From contig CM065323.1 in the NCBI GenBank assembly GCA_033032175.1, positions 434,001 through 498,000 on the forward strand: a DNA stretch of 64,000 nucleotides. The letters are read 5' to 3'. The stretch comes from Saturnia japonica. Its lineage: Eukaryota > Arthropoda > Insecta > Lepidoptera > Saturniidae. Of this stretch, positions 23,707 to 33,719 are shown piece by piece (position 1 is the first letter of the stretch; each line of letters begins with the position of its first letter). A program made the position numbers and the translations under genes. The notes under the pieces are model-generated. The model did not search any database. It had not been told where the DNA came from and was given only the letters and a program-made list of their open reading frames with translations.

Positions 23707-24106
23707 ACTGTAACCCAAGCAAGCCTAGCCGAGTTAGATATTTAATTAAAAATATAGGTACCAATAACACCTAAAAACCTGAAATGAAATAAAAATTGAA
23801 ATTAATAAAAGCTATTTACTGTCAACCATATGTCCAAGACTATAGATAGATTAGCAAACTTGACCATTAAAAGTGGGTATAGAATCAAAAGTTAATGCTA
23901 AAATGACATTGTAAGTACATTTAAAAATATTCCAACTCAAAAGTCCGAAAAATTTTGTTAAGATGTAGTTAAAAAGGGCGGGGTGCGGAGCAAGGTAACT
24001 TTTGCACCCCGGCGCTGAATATGCTTATGGCGGCCCTGAAGGTCATAAAAATAATTATTTGCGCCTTTGTTCTGTCAAAGTACTCAAATTGTTATTTACT
24101 TTAATG

Positions 24107-24409
24107 CTGGCACTACACAATCGTCCAACCGTCACTATGTAGAGGGTTGGTTCGGACGCGTTGGCAGAAGTTTGATAGAGTTGGCCTGAGATCGCTCCGG
24201 TAGCGATCCCGAATCGTAAGAGTTGTTGGCAATGTTGGCCAACTCACTCAACGACTCAACCGACACAAACCGATTATGTTTAATTAAATAATTTCTTTGA
24301 TAATAACAAATAGGTCAAAATCGAGTGGAGTTATCTAGGCCTGTGTACTTGAAAATAGCAATAGTATACACTAAACACTGCTGGCTGTTGGACGATTTTG
24401 TACCGCCAG
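24107..24409. mobile_element. MITE with ~23-bp inverted ends
   Basis: The left end CTGGCACTACACAATCGTCC and the inverted right end CTGGCGGTACAAAATCGTCC match at about 20 of 23 positions. The 303-bp interior is non-coding, with internal GTTGGC/GCCAAC motifs. No clear target duplication is seen. It lies 68 bp from the outer hAT-like element. Confidence 0.6.
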
Positions 24410-26246
24410 TTCTCCTATATACAAATGTACTATGTGTGGTGTTGCGGATTTTCACGCATCGCATACCAAGGCCACGGACTTGTCTGCACTTTCACAGACG
24501 TTTATCATGAGGTTCCGGTGCGGGCTGGTCATGGATCGAGGGAGGTCACCTTTATAAGCCTTGAAAATACCTATTACCTTCCTCCGACCTGACAGTAACG
24601 ACCGACTTATCAACACCTCCGGCTAGCAAGCGTGGATAACTGTCATTCGGTATTTTTAAGAGTAGTACTTATTTCTGAAGAGTTCGATTATCCTCTTGAA
24701 AATGTTTTGTATCCAGCACGTAGTACAGATGAAGATAATCGGCTCACTACACATAACTATTTAATATATGTGTAGGGTAGGCGCTACCATACCTCTATTT
24801 AAGTATCTAATAAATAAAAAATGCCAGCATGTCAAAACCAACTACTTTTTTTATACATTTTACTTTAATAGGTACCTATAATTATATTCTTTGCTTAAAC
24901 ATATAAAAAAAAAAACAATCAATAAAGATTAATAGCGTAGAGCATACAACTAAATGAGTTTTTTATATTTCTTACTCTTTACTTAGGAACTGAAAGAGCG
25001 ACATAAAAAAAATTAGAGCAAAAGAGATAGGGATAGATAAATTCATACGGATTTTCCGTTTCCATCGCCGTAACTGCGTTTTTGGTTCCAAAAAAGCTAG
25101 GTAAATTTACAAAATAATCAAGGTTGAGTTTTTTTTTAAAGAGGATAATGTAAATTATCATTTTAATGTACATCTTATATTGAATAGTGTTTTGTGCGTG
25201 CGTACTATGATACATATTATGAAATCTGAATAAAACGATAAAACTCATCTAAAGTATCACTATCACACACTCAGTTACACGATCTGTTTTTCTAGTTCTT
25301 TCTTAGTCTACAATTAATATTACCTGCCTCAAATAGTACAAAACTAAAATAGTACTAGAATTCAAAGTCTTAATTTAATCTATTATTTTTTTAATTTTTT
25401 AATAATGAACTTGAATTAAAAGTAATTATAAGAGTTATTATTTATATAAATTTTAAAATCTATTATCACGGCCAACATGATTGACCAATGTAATCGTTTC
25501 CCGCCATTGATTTTGCGCATAGACAATAAAATATCTAATTACCAAACGTTACAATTTGAAATATATTTAAGTGATGTACTCTTACGATAAATAAATAATA
25601 GTCAATACTAAACATAAAAATTAATCTACAATATTGAAGAACATGTACGTTTTAAGTAAGTTTCTAATAAATACATAAAATATTAAAATATAATAAACAA
25701 GTCTACTAACAATTATTTTAAGTGTAAATATCTGGGCGACGACATAGTTCTACACAGTCTTGCAAAAGAAAAAAAAACAACTATCTAGGTAAATTTGAAT
25801 ATTAAAATATTATTTAAAAACAAATTTAATTCAAATCGTACAATTTAGCGGTGGGTAATAGAGGCTTTATTGGGCAGCAAAGTGAAACAATCTAATGAAC
25901 GCTGATAGCGGTTTCCATAACTATCTATTTAGAGGTTGCTTTGTCAACACGAGGTTATTGTCGTGGTTGTGTTTTGATAAAATTTTATGCGTTAAGCAAT
26001 TATATATAAAATTATTTTTTAAGTTATTTTAGTTTCTGATTCATCCAAGTAGGTACCTACTCTTTTTGAGAACAGTGCTGCTGACTATGGTTAGTCTGAA
26101 TGATATACTTAAATGACAGTCGAAATGGTGAAAGTCAAGATAGTGCCTGTCGAGATGTGATCGTCGAGATAGTGATCGACGAGAGATAACCGTCACACGT
26201 TACACTTCACAAATCATTGAAAATTATTTATAATCTACATGTACTA
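24410..26246. other. No gene seen
   Basis: AT-rich spacer; open frames up to 89 codons (24979-25248, minus) have no recognisable motif. Confidence 0.4.
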
Positions 26247-27497
26247 CGTTGGCTGACACTGAAATTTCTTTTAAAATAAAAAACTGAACTAACTAGCAAG
26301 TTATTAGTTTTATTATATCTTTTCAAAATAGTGTCCACTTACATCATCAATACTTCGCTGCATCCGATGGAACCACTAAGTAAAGCACTTTGCCAACTCG
26401 TCCTTAAGAGTCTCTTCGACAGCATTTTGAAACACAGCCACTGCTTCCTCGGCGTCCATAGAATGTTTTCCTTTAAGTTTTTATTTTCGGAAATAAATAA
26501 AAATCGCTAGGTGCCACGTCGAGGCTATACGGCGGGTGACCCATTAATTCCACGTTTGACGTCACCAAGTAGTCGATTGTTTGCTTGGCGTTGTGCGACG
26601 AGGCGTTGTCGTGGTGAAGGAGGATCCGACTACGAGGTCGTTTCTCCTGAACTTTTTCTAAAACAAGTGGCAAACAATTGTAAGTTTATCACTCTGCAAT
26701 AACTGTTTTTCGATCCTCTAAAATAATCATTGCGTAATGACCTGTCCTTCCGAAGAACGAGGCCACCATCTTTTTTCCCACGCTTCCACCTCTCTTCACT
26801 TTAGTAGGCAACTTCTCGGAAGGAAACACCCAGACTGCAGACTGTCTCTTAGTTTCGGGATCACAACAATAAATCCAGCTTTCGTCACCCTTAAGTATGT
26901 CGAACACAGCATTTGAGTCATCTCCGTTAAATCTTTGAACCATTTCACGACACTAATCAACACGACGGAGTTTTTGGGGCTCTGTCAAATTATGAGGTAT
27001 CCACCGGACACAAAGCTTGCTGACATCTAAATGTTCATAGAGAATTTTGTGCACTTGACTTTTACCGATACCTAAGCTTATCCGAATCTGTTCATAAGTT
27101 ACTCTTTTCTCAGTCTCTATCATACGCCGCACAAAACAGATGTTATCTTTAGTCGTCGCCGTAGAAGACCATCCCTCACGCAGATCATCGGTGAGATTAG
27201 GACGACCACGTTTAAACTAATTAAACCAGTTGTAAACAGTGGCACGGGACGTGGCTTCATCGTAAAAGGCTAATCGAAGTCTATCATAACTTTCTTGTTG
27301 ACTTAAATGACATCGAAAGTCATAAAAAATCATTGTACGAAAATTTTCAATATGCCGCCAAATCGTAAAGAAATGAGAAATAAATAAAATTCATACAAAA
27401 TAATATTGGCAAAGAATTCCATTTTCAAAATCTGAACTTATTTTTGTATTATATCGTTATAAGTGGCCAGTTCTAAAAACTTTCAGTGTCGCCAACA
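26247..27497 (-). mobile_element. Full-length mariner element
   Basis: Both ends are bounded by TA (26245-26246, 27498-27499). The terminal inverted repeats start c/t-GTTGGC then GACACTGAAA, and differ by a one-base indel and a few substitutions. The length of 1251 bp is typical for mariners. The transposase reads on the minus strand and is interrupted by stops. Confidence 0.9.
26313..27333 (-). pseudogene. Mariner transposase (DD34D), inactivated
   Basis: Reading from 27333 leftward, the paired-like helix-turn-helix region includes VYNWFN-stop-FKRGRPNL, then VTYEQIRISLGIGKSQVHKI and the linker WIPHNLT. Catalytic motifs follow: GDESWIY (first Asp), LLHHDNASSH (second Asp) and HPPYSLDVAPSDFYLFP (third Asp), with exactly 34 residues between the last two. 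In-frame stops replace residues after WFN, after RRVD (family Trp) and at two consecutive codons after TVIAE (family WY). A frameshift follows the FPKIK block; another stop then precedes the WFHRMQRSID C-terminal block. All family domains are present, so the copy decayed by point mutation after a complete insertion. Confidence 0.92.
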
Positions 27498-28459
27498 TAT
27501 ACACTTCGCCTTTTTACAAGCTTTATTAAATATTATATAACTTAACGTCTTTTTCATAAAAGTTAATTTGTTATATTTTTTATTTACACAAATAATATTT
27601 AAACTCCCAAAAAACAAATTGTTCAAAACCTACACTATACCTACTTGTAATCAACTCATATGTAGTTATTATTTACAATTCAAGCCAAAATAAATAACTA
27701 CTAAATAATTTATTTTTATATTATTCACAGTTACTTTATATTTTATATTCACAATTAAAATTTAATTTTAATACGTCACAAACTCAAACACTTTAATTTA
27801 TCCTACATATTTTTAAATATGTATTTAAAAATGCACGTGTGTAATTCAAGATCACATTTCTATTAGGAGATAAATGTCAAAGTACTAAATTCCAATGTGT
27901 GCAAACGAGACAACAATGATTTTTATCTTTCCTTTCGATAACCGCATATAACGATCCTCGACTTGATTGTGAAAATAGCGACATTTTTTTCGTCACAGGA
28001 GTGTTCAGTATTTGAATAATGGCAAAAACTGCCACGAAGAAGTAAATAATTTCGCTACGATATAATAACCCACTATGCGCTATTGCACCGATAGATAGTT
28101 TCAATACTCATCTACGTTGCGCAACGACCAAGTCTAAATTACTTATATGCCAGGTTATAAAATCTTTAGAGATTTTTTAATTATCATCGGTTTCTAAATT
28201 TATATAAAATGACCTCTTGCCATGAAATATAAAGTATGCCATTTATCGCATTATCACTAGTCTAGGGTTATTTTTTTAAACGATAATTACATTCCATGAT
28301 CCACTAATTAATAAGATGTTAATCAATTTATATATTATTTTACATACAATTTTAAACAATTGAAGCTCTTTTAAACTAGGTGTTGCATTTTCAGTACTAA
28401 ATAATTATAGTTAAGTAATACAAAGTAGAATGAAATATGGTGGGTAACTTTTTCAAATA
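27498..28459. other. No gene seen
   Basis: AT-rich spacer between the mariner and Tigger-like insertions; no coding or RNA signature. Confidence 0.4.
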
Positions 28460-29608
28460 CTGTGTAAACTCTATATAACGACAAACTCCTTAAAATGTCG
28501 AAATTACTTGACTTTGATTGGTTTACCGTATTTTCTATATAATGATACACTCTATATAGTATCACGTTCACTCTAAATAACGACAACAATACGGCATTAT
28601 TAAGCAGTAATTTCTAAACAGTAAGAAATAAGCTGTGTACGTTTTTCAAGTGAAACTTCTTTAGAATCGTTGTGATTTCAAACCGGATGCAACGGAAAAA
28701 ATGACAGGTAAGAGACACAAAAGCTAATATGAATGATATACTGTGTAAGGTAAGGGCTACATTCCCATACATTTTTTACTGGCGTTTACGACCGTTTGGA
28801 ACTGGATGAAGTTTTTCAAAAAGTGAGGGAGCCGCGAGGTTAATACTTGCTTGTATTTGAGCATTTAACTTGTGTTAGTATATATGAAAAGTACGTGAGC
28901 TAATACTACTGTACACTGTATGCGGCTGCGTATTACAGCTTTTTAGTAAGAAGTCAGCGTGCTGTGTTATTATTTAAGTGTGTTCTTTTGTTCACATCAA
29001 CATTCATTTGTCGATTTACTGAAATTTCACTTCTATAGTGTGTGAATCACACACCTTTTTTTATTTTGTTTTTTGTTTTCTTGCTTTATTTAGCACGTGT
29101 TTACCTCGACTGAAATACCGAAAATTTAAAAAAAAACTCTCTTTTGTCTGTTGTGAGAACAACTTGCACGTGTTTACCTTGGCCACTAGGCTATCGTTAG
29201 GTTATTATACGTTATCATAATCTTATTCGCTTACAAACTTTCAAACTGTTAACATGGTGAGTAAAAGAAAATCTTTTTATATTGACCAAAAAGTTTTATT
29301 AATACGCTCAATAGAGGCGGGAGAAAAGATAGGTGAAGTTGGAAAACGCTTTGGATTTAGCTGCTCTACCGTGTCTCCAATATGGATGAACAAGGAAAAA
29401 ATTCTGTAATCGGAAGAGGATGGAAAAACGGCTAAGAAATTAAAGAAACTTAAATACGAAGACTTGCTATCATGGTTTTATGTTATGGTAAATAAATATT
29501 AGAATAGTAATATAATATCAATTTTATTTTCACTCCAATTAACAACGACTCTCTATAACGCAAAAAAATGCATAGTCCCTTAAGTGACGTTATATAGAGT
29601 TTACACTG
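28460..29608 (+). mobile_element. Tigger/pogo-like element with internal deletion
   Basis: The inverted ends share TGTAAACTCTATATAACG (left from 28460, right ending 29608) and are flanked by TA. The subterminal region repeats CTCTATATAACG-like motifs several times (28466, 28530-28580, 29550-29600), perhaps transposase binding sites. Only the N-terminus of a transposase remains, so this 1149-bp copy is non-autonomous. A shorter relative with the same ends is at 38021-38688. Confidence 0.88.
29254..29409 (+). pseudogene. Tigger transposase N-terminus (CENP-B-type HTH) remnant
   Basis: A 52-codon frame starts MVSKRKSFYIDQKVLL and continues through a psq/CENP-B-N type helix-turn-helix (EVGKRFGFSCSTVSPIW). 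It stops at a TAA after EKIL, where intact Tigger proteins continue. The same frame resumes with a KKLKKLKYEDLLSWF block, which also matches the family. The CENP-B DNA-binding and DDE domains are deleted. Confidence 0.85.
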
Positions 29609-29939
29609 TATTTACATAGTAATTTAGCTTTTTAGAAGCAACTTTTTTATTAATAATTCAAGGTTTGATCCGGAATGACTTAAACTTTTACCTGTCTAAA
29701 TGAATTTACAAACAATTCACTAGTTTTCAAAACGTCTAATAATCGTACTGAACAGAATGAACTGAACTTGTTCTATATTATGATAGGAATATTGTTTTGC
29801 GATACACAAATTCAAACAGGCTCTCTGTAAATGACAAAAAAGACTAAATAGGTAGGTACTACTAATTCGGAGTGAAATTGACATGAATATCGTACACAAC
29901 AATAAAAAAATAATAATTTAAAATAGTTAAAGACGACAG

Positions 29940-30125
29940 TTTGATCAAACCTGTTACGGTATGGAAAGACTCACAAGGCAAAGGCAAAAAGGTAGGCCCA
30001 GCGCAAGCTGGGAGGACGACACCAAAATAATAGCTACATAAATTGGTTACAGCACAAGACTGGGATAAATGGAAATTTTGGAGATCTTCACTAGAGAGGA
30101 GATCCTGATACAAAAATAAATATAT
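29940..30125 (+). pseudogene. LINE ORF2 C-terminal relic
   Basis: One frame gives GRPSASWEDD, then a stop, a second stop, and FTREEILIQK before a terminal stop. The G-R-P-x-x-x-W-x-D-D motif followed by W/M-E and F-T-R-E is the usual end of lepidopteran non-LTR ORF2 proteins. Only the last ~50 residues remain. It ends about 270 bp upstream of the pseudokinase start. Confidence 0.7.
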
Positions 30126-30398
30126 ATAACTTTACTTTGTAATTCTATATTATCGGGAAATAAAAGGCTACATTATTTTAATTTTATTTTATTTTATAGT
30201 TCTTAAAAAAAATCTGTATTATAAAATGGTTTTTAAATGACCGTTATTTCAAACTACACTACGTTATCGACTACATTAAAGGAGACGCTATGCACATCTC
30301 TATTTATTTAACCGTCACTTCAATTCAAAAGTCCGTTTGCTTTGTTTCGCTCACAAAATGTAAAAGAAATTCTTTTAGATTAAAAATTACAGATAAAA

Positions 30399-32354
30399 AT
30401 GTCGGACAAATTGAAAGATTATCAAGTAATAGACGTTTTCTGCAACGGCACGTTTTATAAAGTGAGACACAAGGTCACAAACAACATTTTCGCTTGGAAG
30501 GCGTACAATTGCTCCGCATACTCTGACGAACAAATACAAATAATCGTGGATGAAGTGAAAATAATTAATAAAGTGATATCAAACAGCTTACTCCGTTACT
30601 ACGACACTATTCTGCACACGCCTTCCAAGACTTTGTACTTTGTCCTTGAGTACAGTTCGTGGCGAAATGTACAGGAATTGATAGAAGAATGCAAGGCCAC
30701 TGGCAAATACATCGCCGAGGGATTTGTTTGGCGTCTGATACACGAGCTGGCGCGAGTTTGTAAAGCCATTGAAGAACTTAATATTGTTGTGTTACGGAAA
30801 TGTATAGAGGCGTCATCAGTGTTTGTTGGCCCGGCTGGGGACATAAGGATTAATTGTTTCGGCTTAGAACGGGATTCGGAAACACGAGACTTAATGCGTA
30901 TGGTCGGAGAGTTAACCCATAAGTTATGTTTCGGACTAGGAGAATACAATGACAAGTTAAAAGAATATCATTATAGTGACGACATAAAAGACGTCATTGA
31001 TTTCCTTATTGACGATAAAAACTCAAATTTACGGCCAGACGTGCTTCTTTACCATCCTACAGTACTTGCAAACTTGGAGACATTTTCGGTGTCGAAAATT
31101 TTCATTGAACTACTTATTCCAGCAGAATCTGCATATTTAAACTCAGAGTCTAATAAATGTGATGCTGAAAAAGCAGTCGAGCTTTCCAGAACTGTCGAGC
31201 CACTGCCTAGGACACGTTTCAACATTCCAGACAGTCCTATTTACTGCAATATCAGTCCAAAAAGGAAACTGTGCACTACAAGTCATGATACTATTCAAAC
31301 TCGTGCTTCTTTGTCGCCGTCGTTGGCTGCATTGGCGTTAGAGCTGCCTGGTTTTGTTCCTCGATGTAGAAAGCCCTACACCGGGATTGTAGATAGCTTC
31401 AAGAGTCCTAAAAGGGTTTCCGAGGAGACACTTAGCCATCAATGGATATCTCGCCTAGTTGCCTTGCGAGAGCGTGAGGATGCTTTAAATAAGAGAGAAA
31501 AAGATCTTAATGTGAAGGAAATCGTTAACAGCTCTAGCACAAAGGTAATTAATCTTAACGACTCAGATGAGATGCTGTATAGCCAAGACAGCAATGGAAT
31601 TACATTGCCACCGATGATATCACAAGCTAAACAAGAAAAAAAACAGTGGATTCCCCATCGACATCGCCCAAGAAACTCCTCAATTCGCTGTAAAGGTAGA
31701 AGGCAGAGTTTTGGCTATGAGGATCCCGATAGCTCACTTTCAGCTGACACAGGAGACAGTAGCATGATTATAACAGCCACAAAGTTCACTGAGGTTAATA
31801 TGCCACGCCGTAACATCTTCCCTGATGTTTCTACAAAGAAAGTACACTTTACATCTTCAAATCCATTTATAGAAAGCGATGAGAGTGTTACTTTAACTTA
31901 TTATGAGTTAGAAAAGATAGATGGTAATGTTGACCAGTTAAAAGGGAATGATAAAATTACAAAAGATATTTCAAAGTTCAAGTACCTGAATTTACAGAAA
32001 TTACCATCTGAGAAGAGATCTACAATGAGCTGTAACCATTCATCCCCATCACAGCAAGCTAAGATTATGAAAAACATATTTGGGGACATCACCAGTATAA
32101 GAAAATCTCCAAAGTCGAGCATCAGTTCCCAGTGTTCAACATCATCAAGGTTTTCTATGTCTAGGAGTCAGTGGAGTGTGGGGCCTTGTGATGAGTTATA
32201 TGGAGGCAGTATATCTGAAAGGGCTCGTTCTAGCATGAGACAGAGTTTAGCACAGACCCCAACTGCCCCTCCAGATTTGAAGAAGGTGAAAAGTCGCAAA
32301 TCATTACTACATTTCAGAACACCATTCAAGTTCAGATCATCTGGAAAATCTTAA
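30399..32354 (+). CDS. Nek2-derived pseudokinase, 651 aa, single coding exon
   Basis: Residues 7-240 align with Nek2-family kinases (FAWKAYN, then RYYD and TLYFVLEYS). Nek2 is a centrosomal mitotic kinase. The ATP-site lysine (K34) and a helix-C glutamate (E52) persist. The glycine loop is degenerate (CNGTFY), HRD is L132-R133-K134, DFG is C153-F154-G155, and the segment from DFG to the F-helix, including APE, is gone. It cannot use the standard phosphotransfer mechanism and may act as a scaffold or nucleotide binder. Residues 360-385 (LVALREREDALNKREKDLN) form a short charged coiled coil as in Nek2 tails. The C-terminus is Ser/Arg/Lys-rich. The ATG has AAAA upstream. TTACAG just before it could be an acceptor from a 5' UTR exon. 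The frame has no stop, which argues that it is maintained. A retrogene origin is possible since no intron interrupts it. Confidence 0.85.
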   Translation: MSDKLKDYQVIDVFCNGTFYKVRHKVTNNIFAWKAYNCSAYSDEQIQIIVDEVKIINKVISNSLLRYYDTILHTPSKTLYFVLEYSSWRNVQELIEECKATGKYIAEGFVWRLIHELARVCKAIEELNIVVLRKCIEASSVFVGPAGDIRINCFGLERDSETRDLMRMVGELTHKLCFGLGEYNDKLKEYHYSDDIKDVIDFLIDDKNSNLRPDVLLYHPTVLANLETFSVSKIFIELLIPAESAYLNSESNKCDAEKAVELSRTVEPLPRTRFNIPDSPIYCNISPKRKLCTTSHDTIQTRASLSPSLAALALELPGFVPRCRKPYTGIVDSFKSPKRVSEETLSHQWISRLVALREREDALNKREKDLNVKEIVNSSSTKVINLNDSDEMLYSQDSNGITLPPMISQAKQEKKQWIPHRHRPRNSSIRCKGRRQSFGYEDPDSSLSADTGDSSMIITATKFTEVNMPRRNIFPDVSTKKVHFTSSNPFIESDESVTLTYYELEKIDGNVDQLKGNDKITKDISKFKYLNLQKLPSEKRSTMSCNHSSPSQQAKIMKNIFGDITSIRKSPKSSISSQCSTSSRFSMSRSQWSVGPCDELYGGSISERARSSMRQSLAQTPTAPPDLKKVKSRKSLLHFRTPFKFRSSGKS

Positions 32355-33420
32355 ATTGTTTTAATATGAAGGGAAGTGTAAAGTCAAGATTCTGTCTCAA
32401 TTTGATAAAGTGATCTCTGTTCATAAGTTATTATTTCAGAATATGCCTGCAACTCTATTATAATGTAAGTATATATACTAACTTGTCAAGCAGAAAGGCT
32501 ATGGTATTTACACAACATTAAGTAATAGAAACTATTTTTTATAGTATAGGTACAACAATTTATTTGTAGAGATTTGTAGAGAGTTATTTCTGTTTAAGTC
32601 AATATTGTGTACTTAAAGCAGTATTTAAAATAAATTTTTTTCTTATTTTCTTTTTATATTGGTTGTGGTTTTACTAGTTATAAGTTAGATCTTGTTTTTG
32701 AGCAATAAAGATAATTAATTAGAAACTCTTAGAATAGGAAATAATATAGAATTTCTAAGGAATCAATTGAAGAGTAATTATTCAAAAATTTTATACAATA
32801 TTATATTAAATTTTTACTGATTTCTTTTATATACTTTGTACAGACTATTTTGAAATTTAAGATTTATTTGTTGAATTTAAAAATATTTTTATGTGTAATT
32901 AGCTTCCAGTTTATTTACAGTTACTAATTTTAAGTTTGAAAACTATAATTGTATAAAATATTTTTATATTGTCAGTGTACATAAAAAATACGGACATCAA
33001 CCCACCCTAACCCTAGAATAATTTAAATATATATGTATATTTGATGGATATAACTATAAAATGTGTTTATATGTAACATAGGTTATATACAACATACATA
33101 CAATTAAGTTTTATAAAATTTTCATTCCCTTGTTGTATGCAGTTTGGCTGTAATTATATACAACGACAAATATGAGTTTTTTTTTTATTTTATAGAAGGT
33201 TAAGAATATGTAGTGCCATAGCCTTCATATTAAAAACATTTTGTTTAACATTTAAGATTATAATTGTGTGACATATCTTCCTATAAAAACAATGTAATTT
33301 AGAAGTAAGAAAATTTTGTATGAGCTTTGTAGTTGCCATAATTTTTTATAACACCTAAATGATGTATTTTTCTATAAAAATAGGGTTCAATAAAATATGC
33401 TTAAAATAAATATTCAAAAA
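32355..33420 (+). terminator. Pseudokinase 3' UTR with several polyadenylation signals
   Basis: AATAAA occurs at 32629-32634, 32704-32709, 33389-33394 and 33405-33410. The last two lie about 250 bases from the eIF2D signal on the opposite strand, so the two transcripts would converge closely or overlap. The rest is AT-rich with no coding content. Confidence 0.5.
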
Positions 33421-33670
33421 TCTCATGTTTTATTACATTATCACACTCACATGAATACAATCCTTATTACTAATTAATAACGTGATTTACAAACTGGAAA
33501 TTACTGCAGAAAATATTATTGCATATCAGTTCCCTTATAGTTCATATAGTCTTGTGATTTGATATTAATTGAATAATTTTCCAACTTTATAGGTAGTAGA
33601 TATATTAACACTCAAAATAGTTATTGTTTTGCCTTTAATTGTCGCTGGTCACCTTGAGTCTCTTGTCAAT

Positions 33671-33676
33671 TTTATT
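33671..33676 (-). terminator. eIF2D polyadenylation signal
   Basis: Minus-strand AATAAA, 44 bases past the eIF2D stop codon. A second candidate sits at 33429-33434. Confidence 0.5.
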
Positions 33677-33719
33677 GAGATTTCTCTTGTATACTTATAA
33701 ATGAATTTTTTAGCTATTT

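Larger units (their letters stand above)
19700..24038. mobile_element. Short outer element interrupted by the hAT insertion
   Basis: The left end (CAGGGCCGTC at 19700) and right end (inverted CAGGGCCGCC ending at 24038) share the terminal CAGGGCCG and subterminal GGGGTGCAA-type motifs. Without the inner hAT (19834-23706) the host would be about 466 bp and non-coding. The flanking heptamers GAAAGTC and GAAGGTC differ by one base but overlap the terminus by one base, so the exact boundary and duplication are uncertain. A single related end occurs near 60505-60545. Confidence 0.55.

Noticed and set aside
30599..30955. 118-codon antisense frame in the pseudokinase
   Set aside because: Fully inside a well-supported coding frame on the other strand.
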